From NCBI RefSeq assembly GCF_004214935.1, contig NZ_SFCC01000018.1, positions 107,089 to 171,088 on the forward strand: a stretch of 64,000 nucleotides of DNA. Direction: 5' to 3'. Positions 16,774 to 25,229 of this stretch are shown here, one piece after another. A program made the position numbers and the translations under genes. The DNA is from Amycolatopsis suaedae. GTDB lineage: Bacteria > Actinomycetota > Actinomycetes > Mycobacteriales > Pseudonocardiaceae. The notes under the pieces are model-generated. The model did not search any database. It worked only from the letters and a program-made list of their open reading frames with translations, and was not told the origin of the DNA. The first letter of the stretch is position 1; each line of letters begins with the position of its first letter.

Positions 16774-17922
16774 CTAGGCGTGCGCGGCCGCCACGGCGGC
16801 CGCCATGTCCGCCCAGCGGCCGGGGCCGGCCAGGCCCAGGTGGTACAGGTGCAGCTCCGCCGAGCCCGCGGCACGCAACTCGCCGACGTAGCCACCGATG
16901 TCCGGCACCGCGGCCGGCCCGACGGCGGTGACGTAGCTGCCCACCGCGACCTCCGCCGGCAGGGTCGAGCGTGCGGCCGCCACCGCGTCGACGCTGGCCC
17001 TGCCGGGTTGCCAGTTCTGCAGCACCACGGCGTCGGCGTCGGCGGGCGCGGCCGGGGTCAGGCCGGGCAGGGCGCCGGTGACCCACGGGTCGACGGCACC
17101 GTGCAGGACGACCCTCGGGCCGGAGCCGATCTCGGCCAGCACCGCCTGACGCAGCGCGTCGGTCGAGCGCTGCCTGCCGGTCAGCACCGCCTCGGCGACC
17201 TCGGCGGGCAGTTCGTCGGCCACCGCGCCCAGGTCACCCGACGCCACCAGCGCGCGGACCTCGGCGGCCAGCGCCTTGCGTACCGACGCCGGATCCAGGT
17301 CCCAGCCCGCGGCGCAGTGGTCGCAGCAGCACACCGACAGCAGCCGCACCGCGGCCGGCGACCAGACGGCGTCGGTCTTCTCGTGCTGGTGCTGGTGCAC
17401 CACGCCGATCTGCCCGCACGCCTCCAGGATCACCGTCGACAGCGGCAGGTCCGCAACGGTCTCCGCGGCCAGCGTGGCGGCGTAGTCCCGCACTTCCGCG
17501 CTGGACGGGCACAGCGCCCATGGGTAGACCTCACCGAAACAGTTGCGCACCGCCACGTCCGGGAAAGCGTTGCCCAGCAGCGAGTTGTGCGTGAACACCA
17601 GCCACGCCGCCACCGGCACCCCGGCACCGGCCAGCGCTCGCACGGCATCGCCCCCGCTGTCCGGCGCGGAAACCCAGCCCGGGGCGGACGGCCGCAGCCG
17701 CGCGCCGCCCCAGGCCTCGTCCCGCACCGGCCGGTACAGCGCCGCGTGCGCGGCCACCACCGACGAGCGGTCCGGCGACCAGGGCGTCGCGGCCCGCGCA
17801 CTGTGGTACGACAGCGCGACGGCCACCTCGTCGATCCCCAGTTCACCGACCCGGTCGGCGAACCCGGGAGCGTCCAGCACGTCCCACGGGTAGGCGTACC
17901 CGGTCACCCGCATGCGTGTCAC
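16774..17922 (-). CDS. Unrecognised protein of the aldarate operon
   Basis: I cannot assign a family with certainty. The 382-residue protein has an alternating strand/helix layout suggesting a TIM barrel. Distinct segments are VTGYAYPWDVLD at the start, SYHSARAATPWSPDRS, WLVFTHNSLLG, NCFGEVYPWALCPS, ILEACGQIGVVHQHQHEKTD and SVCCCDHC. The last two hold clustered His and Cys residues that could bind metal, and the Glu in ILEACG could be catalytic. GTG 17922 overlaps the stop of the glucarate dehydratase gene as GTGA; ATG 17913 is an alternative. Co-translation with two aldarate enzymes suggests it supplies or processes uronate or aldarate substrates, perhaps as a glycosidase or lactonase-like protein. 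Confidence 0.6.
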   Translation of the reverse strand: MTRMRVTGYAYPWDVLDAPGFADRVGELGIDEVAVALSYHSARAATPWSPDRSSVVAAHAALYRPVRDEAWGGARLRPSAPGWVSAPDSGGDAVRALAGAGVPVAAWLVFTHNSLLGNAFPDVAVRNCFGEVYPWALCPSSAEVRDYAATLAAETVADLPLSTVILEACGQIGVVHQHQHEKTDAVWSPAAVRLLSVCCCDHCAAGWDLDPASVRKALAAEVRALVASGDLGAVADELPAEVAEAVLTGRQRSTDALRQAVLAEIGSGPRVVLHGAVDPWVTGALPGLTPAAPADADAVVLQNWQPGRASVDAVAAARSTLPAEVAVGSYVTAVGPAAVPDIGGYVGELRAAGSAELHLYHLGLAGPGRWADMAAAVAAAHA

Positions 17923-19178
17923 CACCGTGCCTTGTTCGGTTCGAAGTCGTTGCCAGCGAAGCGTTTCATGTAGCTCGTGTCGTCCCGTTTGGTCTGTCCA
18001 CAGCGGATGTAGTCCTCGTGTGCCCTGGCCAGCGCGTCCTGGTCGAGCCGCACGCCGAGCCCCGGCCCCTCCGGGACCCGGACGGCCCCGCCGCGGAACT
18101 CCAGCACGCCGGGCTCGATGACGTCGGTGTCCTTCCACGGCCAGTGCGTGTCGCAGGCGTAGGTCAGGTGCGGTGTCGCTGCGGCGACGTGCACCATGGC
18201 GGCCAGGCTGATGCCCAGGTGGCTGTTGGAGTGCATGGACAGCCCCACGCCGAACGCCTGGCACGTCATCGACAGCGCCTGCGTGTCGCGCAGGCCGCCC
18301 CAGAAGTGGTGGTCGGACAGCAGCACGCCGATGGCCCGCGCCCGCAGGGCAGGTTCCAGGTGGTCGAGGCAGACCACGCACATGTTGGTGGCCAGCGGCA
18401 TCTGGGCCTGCGCCGCGACCTCGGCCATGCCCTCGATGCCCGGCGTCGGGTCCTCCAGGTACTCCAGGACACCGGCGAGTTCCCGCGCCACCCTGATACC
18501 GGTCGCGGGGGTCCAGCCGCCGTTGGGGTCGATGCGCAGCGGGTAGCCGGGGAACGCGTCGGCCAGCGCCTGGACGGCCTCGATCTCCTGCTCCGGCGGG
18601 AAGACACCACCCTTGAGCTTGATCGAGCGGAAGCCGTACCGGTCGACCATCGTGCGCGCCTCGCCCACCAGGGCCTCGGCCGTGCGGACGTCACCCCACT
18701 CGTCGCCCCGGCCGTCGAGATGCTCGCCGAACTTGTAGAACAGGTACGCGGAGAAGTCGACCTCGTCGCGGGCCTTGCCGCCGAGCAGGTCGGACACCGG
18801 ACGATTCAGGTAGTGCCCCTGCGCGTCCAGCATCGCGACCTCGAAGAAGCCGTACACGGTGGCCAGCGTCTTGCTGCTGGTGAACCCGCCGGTGAGGCCG
18901 TGCCGGTCGGTGAACACCTCCCCGCCCAACACCCGGTCGACGATGCGGCGAAGGGCGGGGAGGTTGAACACGTCCTCGCCGGGCAGCTCGGCGGCGATCC
19001 GCCGGGCCTGGTCGAGGAAGGTGGCGTCGCCGTAGGACTCTCCCAGTCCGACGACGCCGTCGTCACAGACGAGCTGGAGGATGCTGCGCAGGGCGTACGG
19101 CTCGTGCACACCCATGACGTTGAGCAACGGCGGATCGGCGAAGGCGACGGGCGTGATGACGACCTCGCGGATCTTCAC
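17919..19178 (-). CDS. gudD: D-glucarate dehydratase (enolase superfamily)
   Basis: The 419-residue enzyme dehydrates D-glucarate, and probably idarate or galactarate, to 5-dehydro-4-deoxy-glucarate. Enolase-superfamily features are in order: the catalytic KLKGG (KxK) at about residue 196, IDPNGGW, YLEDPTPG and LATNMCVV for Mg2+ and neighbouring residues, then SDHHFWGG and MHSNSHLGIS carrying the His base. The N-terminal capping domain has GLGESYGD. GTG 19178 overlaps the upstream dehydratase stop as GTGA, so the three genes form one coupled operon. Galactarate dehydratase specificity is possible, but the HSNSHLGIS motif favours the glucarate group. Confidence 0.85.
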   Translation of the reverse strand: MKIREVVITPVAFADPPLLNVMGVHEPYALRSILQLVCDDGVVGLGESYGDATFLDQARRIAAELPGEDVFNLPALRRIVDRVLGGEVFTDRHGLTGGFTSSKTLATVYGFFEVAMLDAQGHYLNRPVSDLLGGKARDEVDFSAYLFYKFGEHLDGRGDEWGDVRTAEALVGEARTMVDRYGFRSIKLKGGVFPPEQEIEAVQALADAFPGYPLRIDPNGGWTPATGIRVARELAGVLEYLEDPTPGIEGMAEVAAQAQMPLATNMCVVCLDHLEPALRARAIGVLLSDHHFWGGLRDTQALSMTCQAFGVGLSMHSNSHLGISLAAMVHVAAATPHLTYACDTHWPWKDTDVIEPGVLEFRGGAVRVPEGPGLGVRLDQDALARAHEDYIRCGQTKRDDTSYMKRFAGNDFEPNKARW

Positions 19179-20116
19179 TTGCCCGCCCCCTTCACCTGGG
19201 CGAGCACCTCGAACCCGGCGCCGATGATGCGTTCGAGCCGGTCCAGCTGCTCGGCGCTGGGTTCCCGCAGCGGCGGGCGAACACCGCCGACCTTCTCGCC
19301 ACGCAGCCTCGCGGCGGCCTTCACCAGCGACACCGCGAACCCGGGCGTCTCGTCCCGCAACGCCACCAGCGGCAGGTAGAACCCGCTCAGCAGCGCGTCC
19401 ATCGTCGCGTCGTCCGATGTGGACAGTGCGGTGTGGAACGCCGACGCGATCTCCGGCGCGAAGCAGTGCACGGCCGAGGAGTAGCGGGCCACCCCGATGG
19501 CGGAGTAGGCCCGCGCCGAGACCTCCGCCGTCGGCAGGCCGTTGAAGAACAGGAACTGCTCGCCGCGCCCGCCCGCGGAGCGGATGGTCGTGACGATGCG
19601 GGTCATCAGGTCGACGTCGCCGTAGCCGTCCTTGAGGCCGACGACCGTGGGGATGTCCAGCAACGCTGCGGCACCGCCGGCGGTGAACACACCCGGGCTG
19701 CGGTGGTAGACGATGACCGGGATGTCCGCGCCCGCCGCCGCGTAGCGGACGTGGTCGACCAGGCCCTCCGGCGGCCCGGTCACCAGGTACGGCGGCAGCA
19801 ACAGCACGCCGTCGGCGCCGCCCTCGCGGGCCGCGGCCACGCCCGCGCGCGCCGTCGCCGGGCCGCCGCCCGCGCCCGCCCAGATCGGGACCCGCCCGCG
19901 GACGACCTCCCTGGCCCTGCGCAGCAGGGCGGCCAGTTCGTCGGGGGCCAGCGCGCTGAACTCGCCGGTGCCGCATGCGATGAACAGGGCCCCCGCGCCG
20001 GCCTCGACGTGGAACTCGACGTGATCGGCGAACGCGTCGAGGTTCAGGTCGAGGTCATCGGTGAACGGAGTGAGCGGGAAAGCCAGCAAGCCGTCCAGCT
20101 CAACGTTGCGCGACAC
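19175..20116 (-). CDS. 5-dehydro-4-deoxyglucarate dehydratase (decarboxylating)
   Basis: The 313-residue protein is a DHDPS/NAL-family TIM barrel. It converts 5-dehydro-4-deoxyglucarate to 2-oxoglutarate semialdehyde, water and CO2. FPLTPFTDDLDL, ACGTGEFSALAPDE, VIVYHRSPGVF (Tyr) and VGLKDGYGD (Schiff-base Lys) are visible; the GTGE in place of the usual GTTGE and the YHR segment suit this subfamily. The start is GTG 20116, which has GGGGG about 7 bases upstream; the frame continues to 20152 without support. It is the first gene of the operon and is divergent from the IclR gene. Confidence 0.85.
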   Translation of the reverse strand: MSRNVELDGLLAFPLTPFTDDLDLNLDAFADHVEFHVEAGAGALFIACGTGEFSALAPDELAALLRRAREVVRGRVPIWAGAGGGPATARAGVAAAREGGADGVLLLPPYLVTGPPEGLVDHVRYAAAGADIPVIVYHRSPGVFTAGGAAALLDIPTVVGLKDGYGDVDLMTRIVTTIRSAGGRGEQFLFFNGLPTAEVSARAYSAIGVARYSSAVHCFAPEIASAFHTALSTSDDATMDALLSGFYLPLVALRDETPGFAVSLVKAAARLRGEKVGGVRPPLREPSAEQLDRLERIIGAGFEVLAQVKGAGK

Positions 20117-20133
20117 TATGCGCCCCCTTCGAT

Positions 20134-20187
20134 GTTCACATTCATGAACCATGTCTGCTAGTGTGATCGTAGTTCATCTACTAGAAC
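20134..20187. promoter_or_regulatory. Two IclR-type operators in the divergent aldarate promoter
   Basis: GTTCA-N6-TGAAC spans 20134-20149 and GTTC-N8-GAAC spans 20172-20187. Both lie between the dehydratase start (20116) and the IclR start. Paired palindromes of this kind suit a dimer-of-dimers IclR repressor. A TAATAT box at 20202-20207 may be the -10 of the regulator gene. Confidence 0.5.
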
Positions 20188-20247
20188 ACTGTCGGGGACG
20201 CTAATATGACTGCATTCGCAAGTCAACCAACACAGGCGGGAGGTGGC

Positions 20248-21051
20248 ATGCCGCAGCAGCCCGGGCTTCCAGCGCTCGACAACACCACGGAACCGGCCGG
20301 GGTGAAGTCGGCACGCCGAGCCATCGACCTGATCGAGACGTTCGCGGCCAACGACGTCTGGCTGTCGCTGTCCGATCTGCATGCCAGGACCGGCTTTCCG
20401 CGGTCCAGCCTGCACGGTCTGCTGCGCACGCTGCACGAGGCGGGCTGGCTGGAGTCCGACAGCAGTGGCACCCGCTACCGCCTCGGCGTCCGCGCGCTGA
20501 TCTGCGGAACGGCCTACCTCGACCGTGACCCGGTCGTGCCGTTCGCCACCGAGGCGCTGGAGCGCGTCCGGGAGAAAACCGGCTTCACCGCGCACTACGC
20601 CCGCCGCAACGGCACCGAGGTCGTCTACCTGGAGACCCGGGAGTCCGGCAAGTCCACCCACCTGGTGTCCAGGGTGGGCCGCACGCTGCCCGCGCACGCG
20701 ACCGCGCTGGGCAAGGTGCTGCTGGCCGAGTTGACCCACGACGAGATCGCGGCGCTGCTGCCCGCTCCGCTGGAGCCGCTCACCCCGAACACGATCACCA
20801 CCCTCGACGCGCTCAACGCCGAGTTCGCGGTCACCCGCGAGCGCGGCTACGCCGCCGAGTACGAGGAGGGCTCCCCCGGCATCCGCTGCGTAGCGGCCGT
20901 GGTGCCCTACCGCATCCCCGCGACCGACGCGATGAGCTGCTCGATGCCCATCGACCAGGTCACCGACGCGGACGCGCAGCGGGCGGGCGAGTTGCTCGCC
21001 GAGACGGCGGCGGAGCTGGGCCAGACCCTGCGCCGCGCCGGCATCCGCTGA
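20248..21051 (+). CDS. IclR-family regulator of uronate/aldarate catabolism
   Basis: The 267-residue protein has an N-terminal winged helix (KSARRAIDLIETFAANDVWLSLSDL..TGFPRSSLHGLLRTL) and the IclR effector domain ending RGYAAEYEEGSPGIRCVAAVVPY. IclR proteins usually bind small carboxylates such as sugar acids. ATG 20248 has GGGAGG just upstream and is preferred; ATG 20206 is in frame but coincides with a probable -10 box. The protein is divergent from the dehydratase operon and 35 bases upstream of the uronate dehydrogenase gene, so it likely controls both. Confidence 0.83.
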   Translation: MPQQPGLPALDNTTEPAGVKSARRAIDLIETFAANDVWLSLSDLHARTGFPRSSLHGLLRTLHEAGWLESDSSGTRYRLGVRALICGTAYLDRDPVVPFATEALERVREKTGFTAHYARRNGTEVVYLETRESGKSTHLVSRVGRTLPAHATALGKVLLAELTHDEIAALLPAPLEPLTPNTITTLDALNAEFAVTRERGYAAEYEEGSPGIRCVAAVVPYRIPATDAMSCSMPIDQVTDADAQRAGELLAETAAELGQTLRRAGIR

Positions 21052-21086
21052 CACCTCTCCCCCTTCACACCCGAAAGCGAGCTTCC

Positions 21087-21911
21087 ATGTCAGTTCAGCG
21101 CGTCCTCATCACCGGAGCCTGCGGGGTCGTCGGCACCCTGATGCGGCCCCGGCTGGCCAAGCCGGGGCGGGTCCTGCGCCTGCTCGACGTCCGTGAGCCG
21201 GAGCCCGCCGCCGACGGCGAGGCGGTCGAGACGATCACCGCGTCGGTGACCGATCCGGACGCCATGGCCGCGGCCTGCGAAGGCGTCGACGCCGTCATCC
21301 ACCTCGGCGGGCACAGCAGGGAGAACACCTGGGACGAGACGCTGCGGGTCAACATCCACGGCACCCAGGTCGTGCTGAACGCCGCCCAGGAGGCCGGTGT
21401 GCCGAGGGCGATCCTGGCCTCCAGCAACCACTCCGTCGGCTTCCGCCGCAACGACGAGGGTGGCGAGGGCGGCGTCCCGGCCGACTCCAGCCCGCGGCCG
21501 GACACCTACTACGGCGTCAGCAAGGCGGCCATCGAGGCGCTGGGCAGCCTGTACCACTCGCGGTTCGGCATGGACGTGATCGCCATCCGCATCGGCTCCT
21601 GCTTCGAGTCGCCGCTGAAGCTGGGCCCACGTGGCCTGAGCACCTGGCTCTCGCCCGACGACGGCGCCCGGCTGTTCGAGGCCTGCCTGGCCGCGCCGTC
21701 GCCCGGCTACCGGCTCATCTGGGGCGTGTCGGACAACACGCGCCGGGTGTACTCGCTGGCCGAGGCGGAGGCGCTGGGCTACAAGTCGCTGGACAACGCC
21801 GAGACGTACGCCGACCAGCTGGCCGGCCAGCCCGCGCCCACCGGCCCGGCGGCCGAGTACCTCGGCGGCCCGTTCGTCACCGCCCCCCTCGGCGAGCCCA
21901 ACCCCCTCTGA
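21087..21911 (+). CDS. udh: Uronate dehydrogenase
   Basis: The 274-residue extended short-chain dehydrogenase oxidises D-galacturonate or D-glucuronate to the aldaro-lactone with NAD+. The Rossmann motif TGACGVVG is at residues about 9-16, the conserved SSNHSVGF at about 110-117, and the catalytic YYGVSK at about 140-145; RIGSCFESP and STWLSPDD are typical of Udh. It is co-directional with the IclR gene. It provides the first step of the pathway continued by the divergent operon and finished by the dehydrogenase at 6.7-8.3 kb. Confidence 0.85.
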   Translation: MSVQRVLITGACGVVGTLMRPRLAKPGRVLRLLDVREPEPAADGEAVETITASVTDPDAMAAACEGVDAVIHLGGHSRENTWDETLRVNIHGTQVVLNAAQEAGVPRAILASSNHSVGFRRNDEGGEGGVPADSSPRPDTYYGVSKAAIEALGSLYHSRFGMDVIAIRIGSCFESPLKLGPRGLSTWLSPDDGARLFEACLAAPSPGYRLIWGVSDNTRRVYSLAEAEALGYKSLDNAETYADQLAGQPAPTGPAAEYLGGPFVTAPLGEPNPL

Positions 21912-21976
21912 CGCCCCCACGCTGTGCCGTGAAGGGGCGAAGTCCGGTCGCGGCAGGTGATGTGGCTGGTCTCGAG

Positions 21977-22039
21977 CGTGGAATTCGCGTACCGGAACGC
22001 AGAACTCGCGTGCGTGAGCGCAGAACTCACCATGTGGAC
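21977..22039. repeat. Three tandem 21-bp units, inverted orientation
   Basis: Units start at 21977, 21998 and 22019. The second, CGCAGAACTCGCGTGCGTGAG minus its last base, is close to the reverse complement of the unit at 6545. Confidence 0.8.
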
Positions 22040-22245
22040 GCCGGTTCTCACCTCGCGCCGGTCACCCGCGTGAACGGCCCGTTCGCGCGAGTCCTCCGTT
22101 CCCGACCCGCGAGTCGACCGTTGCGGACCCGCGAGTTGCACGTTCCCACCCACCCAGTCCCACTGCCCGGCACGCCAGTTCCAGATAGCGAGACCAGCCC
22201 GTCATCGCCTGGCCGAACGGGCCGCTCGCGCAGCCCTGCCGGGCC

Positions 22246-22308
22246 GGAACGCGAGTCACGCGCTCAGGAACGCGAGTCTCGCCTTCCGGAACGCGAATGA
22301 CGCGCTCC
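22246..22308. repeat. Three tandem 21-bp units (GGAACGCGAGT type)
   Basis: Units 22246-22266, 22267-22287 and 22288-22308 begin GGAACGCGAGT, GGAACGCGAGT and GGAACGCGAAT. A further set with GCACGCGAGTCC runs at about 22337-22399. Confidence 0.8.
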
Positions 22309-22462
22309 GGACCAAGTGAATACCCCATCCCGGTGCCGACCCGCGAGTCCCACCGTCGTGCACGCGAGTCCTACGTTCCAGCACGCGAACTCCACACTCC
22401 CGCACCACCACGACTCCCGACCTTGCCGGGGCCCTCACGGCATCCGGGGCCCGGGCGGCGGC

Positions 22463-22504
22463 TTGACAGGGCCCGGCGACTGTCGCATCCTACTGGGGAG
22501 TAGG
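22463..22504 (+). promoter_or_regulatory. Monooxygenase promoter with palindromic operator
   Basis: TTGACA (22463-22468) is followed after 17 bases by CATCCT (22486-22491). The perfect inverted repeat CCTACT-GGGG-AGTAGG (22489-22504) overlaps the -10 box and the expected start of transcription, an ideal position for a repressor. No regulator gene is directly adjacent. Confidence 0.6.
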
Positions 22505-22551
22505 TGTTACCTGTGGTTACAGCTACCCGGACACAGTGGCGTGGAGGGCTC

Positions 22552-24057
22552 ATGGGCGCACGGTTCAAGGTGGTCATCATCGGCACCGGCTTCGGCGGCC
22601 TCGGCCAGGCCATCCAGCTCGAACGCGCCGGCATCCGCGACTACGTGATCCTGGAGAAGGCCGACGAGGTCGGCGGCACCTGGCGGGACAACACCTATCC
22701 CGGCTGCGCCTGCGACATCCAGTCGCACATGTACTCCTTCTCCTACGAGCAGAACCCCAACTGGTCCCGCTCCTTCTCCGAGCAGCCGGAGATCCTGGAG
22801 TACCTCAAGGGTGTCGCCGACAAGTACGGCCTGCGGGAGCGGATCCGGTTCGGCGTCGAGGTCACCGGAGCGCACTGGGACGAGGACCGGCACCAGTGGA
22901 CGGTGACCGCACGCGACGGCTCCGAGTTCGTCGGGCAGTACGTCGTGTCCGGCATCGGCGGCCTGCACATCCCGCAGATCCCCGCCCTGCCCGGCATCGA
23001 GCGGTTCACCGGCGAGACCTGGCACTCCGCCCGGTGGAACCACGACTACGACCTGCGCGGCAAGCGGGTGGCCGTCGTCGGCACCGGGGCCAGCGCGATC
23101 CAGTTCGTGCCGCAGATCGCGCCGGACGTGGCGAGCCTGCACCTGTTCCAGCGCACCCCGCCGTGGATCATGCCCAAGCCCGACCACCCGATGCCGGACT
23201 GGGCCAAGCGGCTGTTCGCCCGCCTGCCCGGCGCGCAACGCCTGTACCGCAACGCCCTCTACTGGCTGCTCGAGGTCCGCGCCGTCGGCTTCAACGGCCA
23301 CCCGGCGATCATGCGGGCCGCCGAGCAGATCGCCAAGCGGCACATCGGAAAGCACATCAAGGACCGCGAGCTGCGGCGCAAGGTCACCCCGGACTACACC
23401 ATGGGCTGCAAGCGGGTGCTGATCTCCAACGACTACTACCCCACGCTGAACCGGGACAACGTCGACGTGGTCACCGACGGCATCGCCGAGGTCCGCGAGA
23501 ACTCCATTGTGGACACCGCGGGTGTCGAGCACGAGGTCGACGCCATCATCTACGGCACCGGCTTCCACGTCACCGACGCGATGGAGTTCCTCGACATCAC
23601 CGGCGAGGGCGGCCGCGGCCTGGCCAAGGAATGGGCCGAGAACGGCATCAACACCCACCTCGGCATCACCGCCGCCGGCTTCCCGAACCTGTTCTTCCTG
23701 CTGGGCCCCAACACCGCGCTCGGCCACAACTCCGTGGTGTTCATGATCGAGTCCCAGTCCCGCTACGTCGTCGACGCCATCCGGCTCGCCGACTCCGCCG
23801 GCGCGGCCGGGCTGCGGGTCCGCCCGTCGGTGCAGGAGGAGTTCCAGCGCGAGATCCAGGACAAGCTCGTCAAGGGCGTGTGGACCCAGGGCGGCTGCAA
23901 GAGCTGGTACCTCGACTCGCAGGGCGTCAACCGCACCATCTGGCCCGGCTTCACCTGGCGGTACTGGCAGAAGACCCGCAAGGCGGACCCGGCCGACTTC
24001 GAGCTGACCGGCCGGGTCCGCGAAAGCACCGAGAGCACTGAGAGCGCCGCCGTATAG
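22552..24057 (+). CDS. Flavin-containing monooxygenase, Baeyer-Villiger type
   Basis: The 501-residue enzyme has two Rossmann motifs, GTGFGGLG near residue 11 for FAD and VVGTGASAIQ near 178 for NADPH. Between them lies FTGETWHSARWN at about 152-163. This matches the Baeyer-Villiger fingerprint FxGxxxHxxxW[P/D] except that Asn replaces the last Pro/Asp. It probably oxidises ketones, or a steroid-like or other hydrophobic substrate, with O2. ATG 22552 follows GGAGGG closely; the frame opens earlier at 22504 inside the operator. The convergent epoxide hydrolase starts its stop 5 bases away. Confidence 0.85.
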   Translation: MGARFKVVIIGTGFGGLGQAIQLERAGIRDYVILEKADEVGGTWRDNTYPGCACDIQSHMYSFSYEQNPNWSRSFSEQPEILEYLKGVADKYGLRERIRFGVEVTGAHWDEDRHQWTVTARDGSEFVGQYVVSGIGGLHIPQIPALPGIERFTGETWHSARWNHDYDLRGKRVAVVGTGASAIQFVPQIAPDVASLHLFQRTPPWIMPKPDHPMPDWAKRLFARLPGAQRLYRNALYWLLEVRAVGFNGHPAIMRAAEQIAKRHIGKHIKDRELRRKVTPDYTMGCKRVLISNDYYPTLNRDNVDVVTDGIAEVRENSIVDTAGVEHEVDAIIYGTGFHVTDAMEFLDITGEGGRGLAKEWAENGINTHLGITAAGFPNLFFLLGPNTALGHNSVVFMIESQSRYVVDAIRLADSAGAAGLRVRPSVQEEFQREIQDKLVKGVWTQGGCKSWYLDSQGVNRTIWPGFTWRYWQKTRKADPADFELTGRVRESTESTESAAV

Positions 24058-24061
24058 GGCG

Positions 24062-25225
24062 TTATACGCCTCGCAGCTTGCGGAAGAACGCCCGCAGGTC
24101 GCCGATAAGCAGGTCCGGCGCGTCCTGGGTCGCCCAGTGGCTGCCGCGGTCGAACTCGCTCCACGACACGATGTTCGTGTGGTCGCGGTCGGCGAACCGG
24201 CGCAGCGGCCGGAAGTCGAAGGCGAAGCTGGCCAGCCCGGTCGGCGCGGTCGTCGGCTCGGCCGGGTGGTCGGTGTGGTGGTCCTCGTAGTAGAACCGGG
24301 CGGCCGACGCCGCGGTGTTGGTCAGCCAGTACAGGGTCGCGTTGGTGAGCACGTGGTCGTCGTCGGTGGTGGCGAGCAGCTGCGCGGTCCACGCGAGCTG
24401 ACCGGCGGGCGAGTCGGCCAGCGCGTGCGCCAGGTTCTGCGGCGCGGTCTCCTGCAGCTTGGCGTAGCCCGACATGTCGTCGTTGAACGAGCCGAGGAAG
24501 TCCAGGTACGCCTGCTCCTCCTCGGTGAGGTCGACCAGCTCGGCCGGGTCCCCGCTGGGGAACGAGAACAGCTGCGTGACGTGCACGCCGATGACGTGGT
24601 CCGGGTCGTTCCGCCCGACCTCGGGCGCGACCAGGGAACCCGCGTCGTTGCCGTGGGTGCCGTAGCGCTCGTAACCGAGTCTGCGCATCAGCTCGGCCCA
24701 CGCCCTGGCCGTGCGGTGCCGGTTCCAGCCCTTCTGCCGGGTCGGGCCGGAGAAACCGAACCCGGGCAGCGACGGGATGACGACGTGGAAGGCGTCGGCC
24801 GCGTCGCCGCCGTGTGCGACCGGATCGGTGAGCGGGCCGATCAGGTCGAGGTACTCGAAGACCGAGTTGGGCCAGCCGTGGGTAAGGATCAGCGGCGTGG
24901 CGTCCGGCTCGGCCGAGCGGACGTGCAGGAAGTGGATGTTCTGGCCGTCGATCTCGGTGGTGAACTGCGGGTAGGCGTTGAGCTTGGCCTCCCAGGCCCG
25001 CCAGTCGTAGCCGTCGCGCCAGCGGGCCACCAGCCGCCGCACGTACTCCAGCGGAACGCCGTACTCCCAGCCCGGCTGGACCGGGCCCTTCTGGATGCCG
25101 TCGGTGACCTCGGACTCCGGAAGCTCGTTGGCCCAGCGGACCCTGGCCAGCCTGCCGGCGAGCTCGTCCAGCTCGGCCTGCGGCACGTCGACTCGGAAGG
25201 GCTTGATCTCGGTGTTGTTTCCCAT
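24062..25225 (-). CDS. Epoxide hydrolase, alpha/beta-hydrolase fold
   Basis: The 387-residue protein has the N-terminal epoxide hydrolase domain (EIKPFRVDVPQAELDELAGRL). The hydrolase core shows LILTHGWPNSVFEYLDLIGPL (oxyanion HGWP) and THGNDAGSLVAPEVG, where Asp is the nucleophile. It opens epoxides to diols. ATG 25225 is preceded by TAGTGT at 7 bases, suggesting a leaderless message. It is divergent from a WYL regulator that probably controls it. This arrangement (epoxide hydrolase beside a WYL/DeoR-type regulator) makes a stress or xenobiotic role likely. Confidence 0.85.
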   Translation of the reverse strand: MGNNTEIKPFRVDVPQAELDELAGRLARVRWANELPESEVTDGIQKGPVQPGWEYGVPLEYVRRLVARWRDGYDWRAWEAKLNAYPQFTTEIDGQNIHFLHVRSAEPDATPLILTHGWPNSVFEYLDLIGPLTDPVAHGGDAADAFHVVIPSLPGFGFSGPTRQKGWNRHRTARAWAELMRRLGYERYGTHGNDAGSLVAPEVGRNDPDHVIGVHVTQLFSFPSGDPAELVDLTEEEQAYLDFLGSFNDDMSGYAKLQETAPQNLAHALADSPAGQLAWTAQLLATTDDDHVLTNATLYWLTNTAASAARFYYEDHHTDHPAEPTTAPTGLASFAFDFRPLRRFADRDHTNIVSWSEFDRGSHWATQDAPDLLIGDLRAFFRKLRGV

Positions 25226-25229
25226 GAGC

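Larger units (their letters stand above)
21912..22462. repeat. Gene-free gap dominated by 21-bp repeat units
   Basis: No gene is seen in this stretch between udh and the monooxygenase promoter. Tandem 21-bp units occur at 21977-22039, near 22107-22150, at 22246-22308 and around 22337-22399, in both orientations. Single GCCGTGAAGG and CCCTCACGGC half-sites lie at each end (about 21925 and 22434). Confidence 0.8.
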
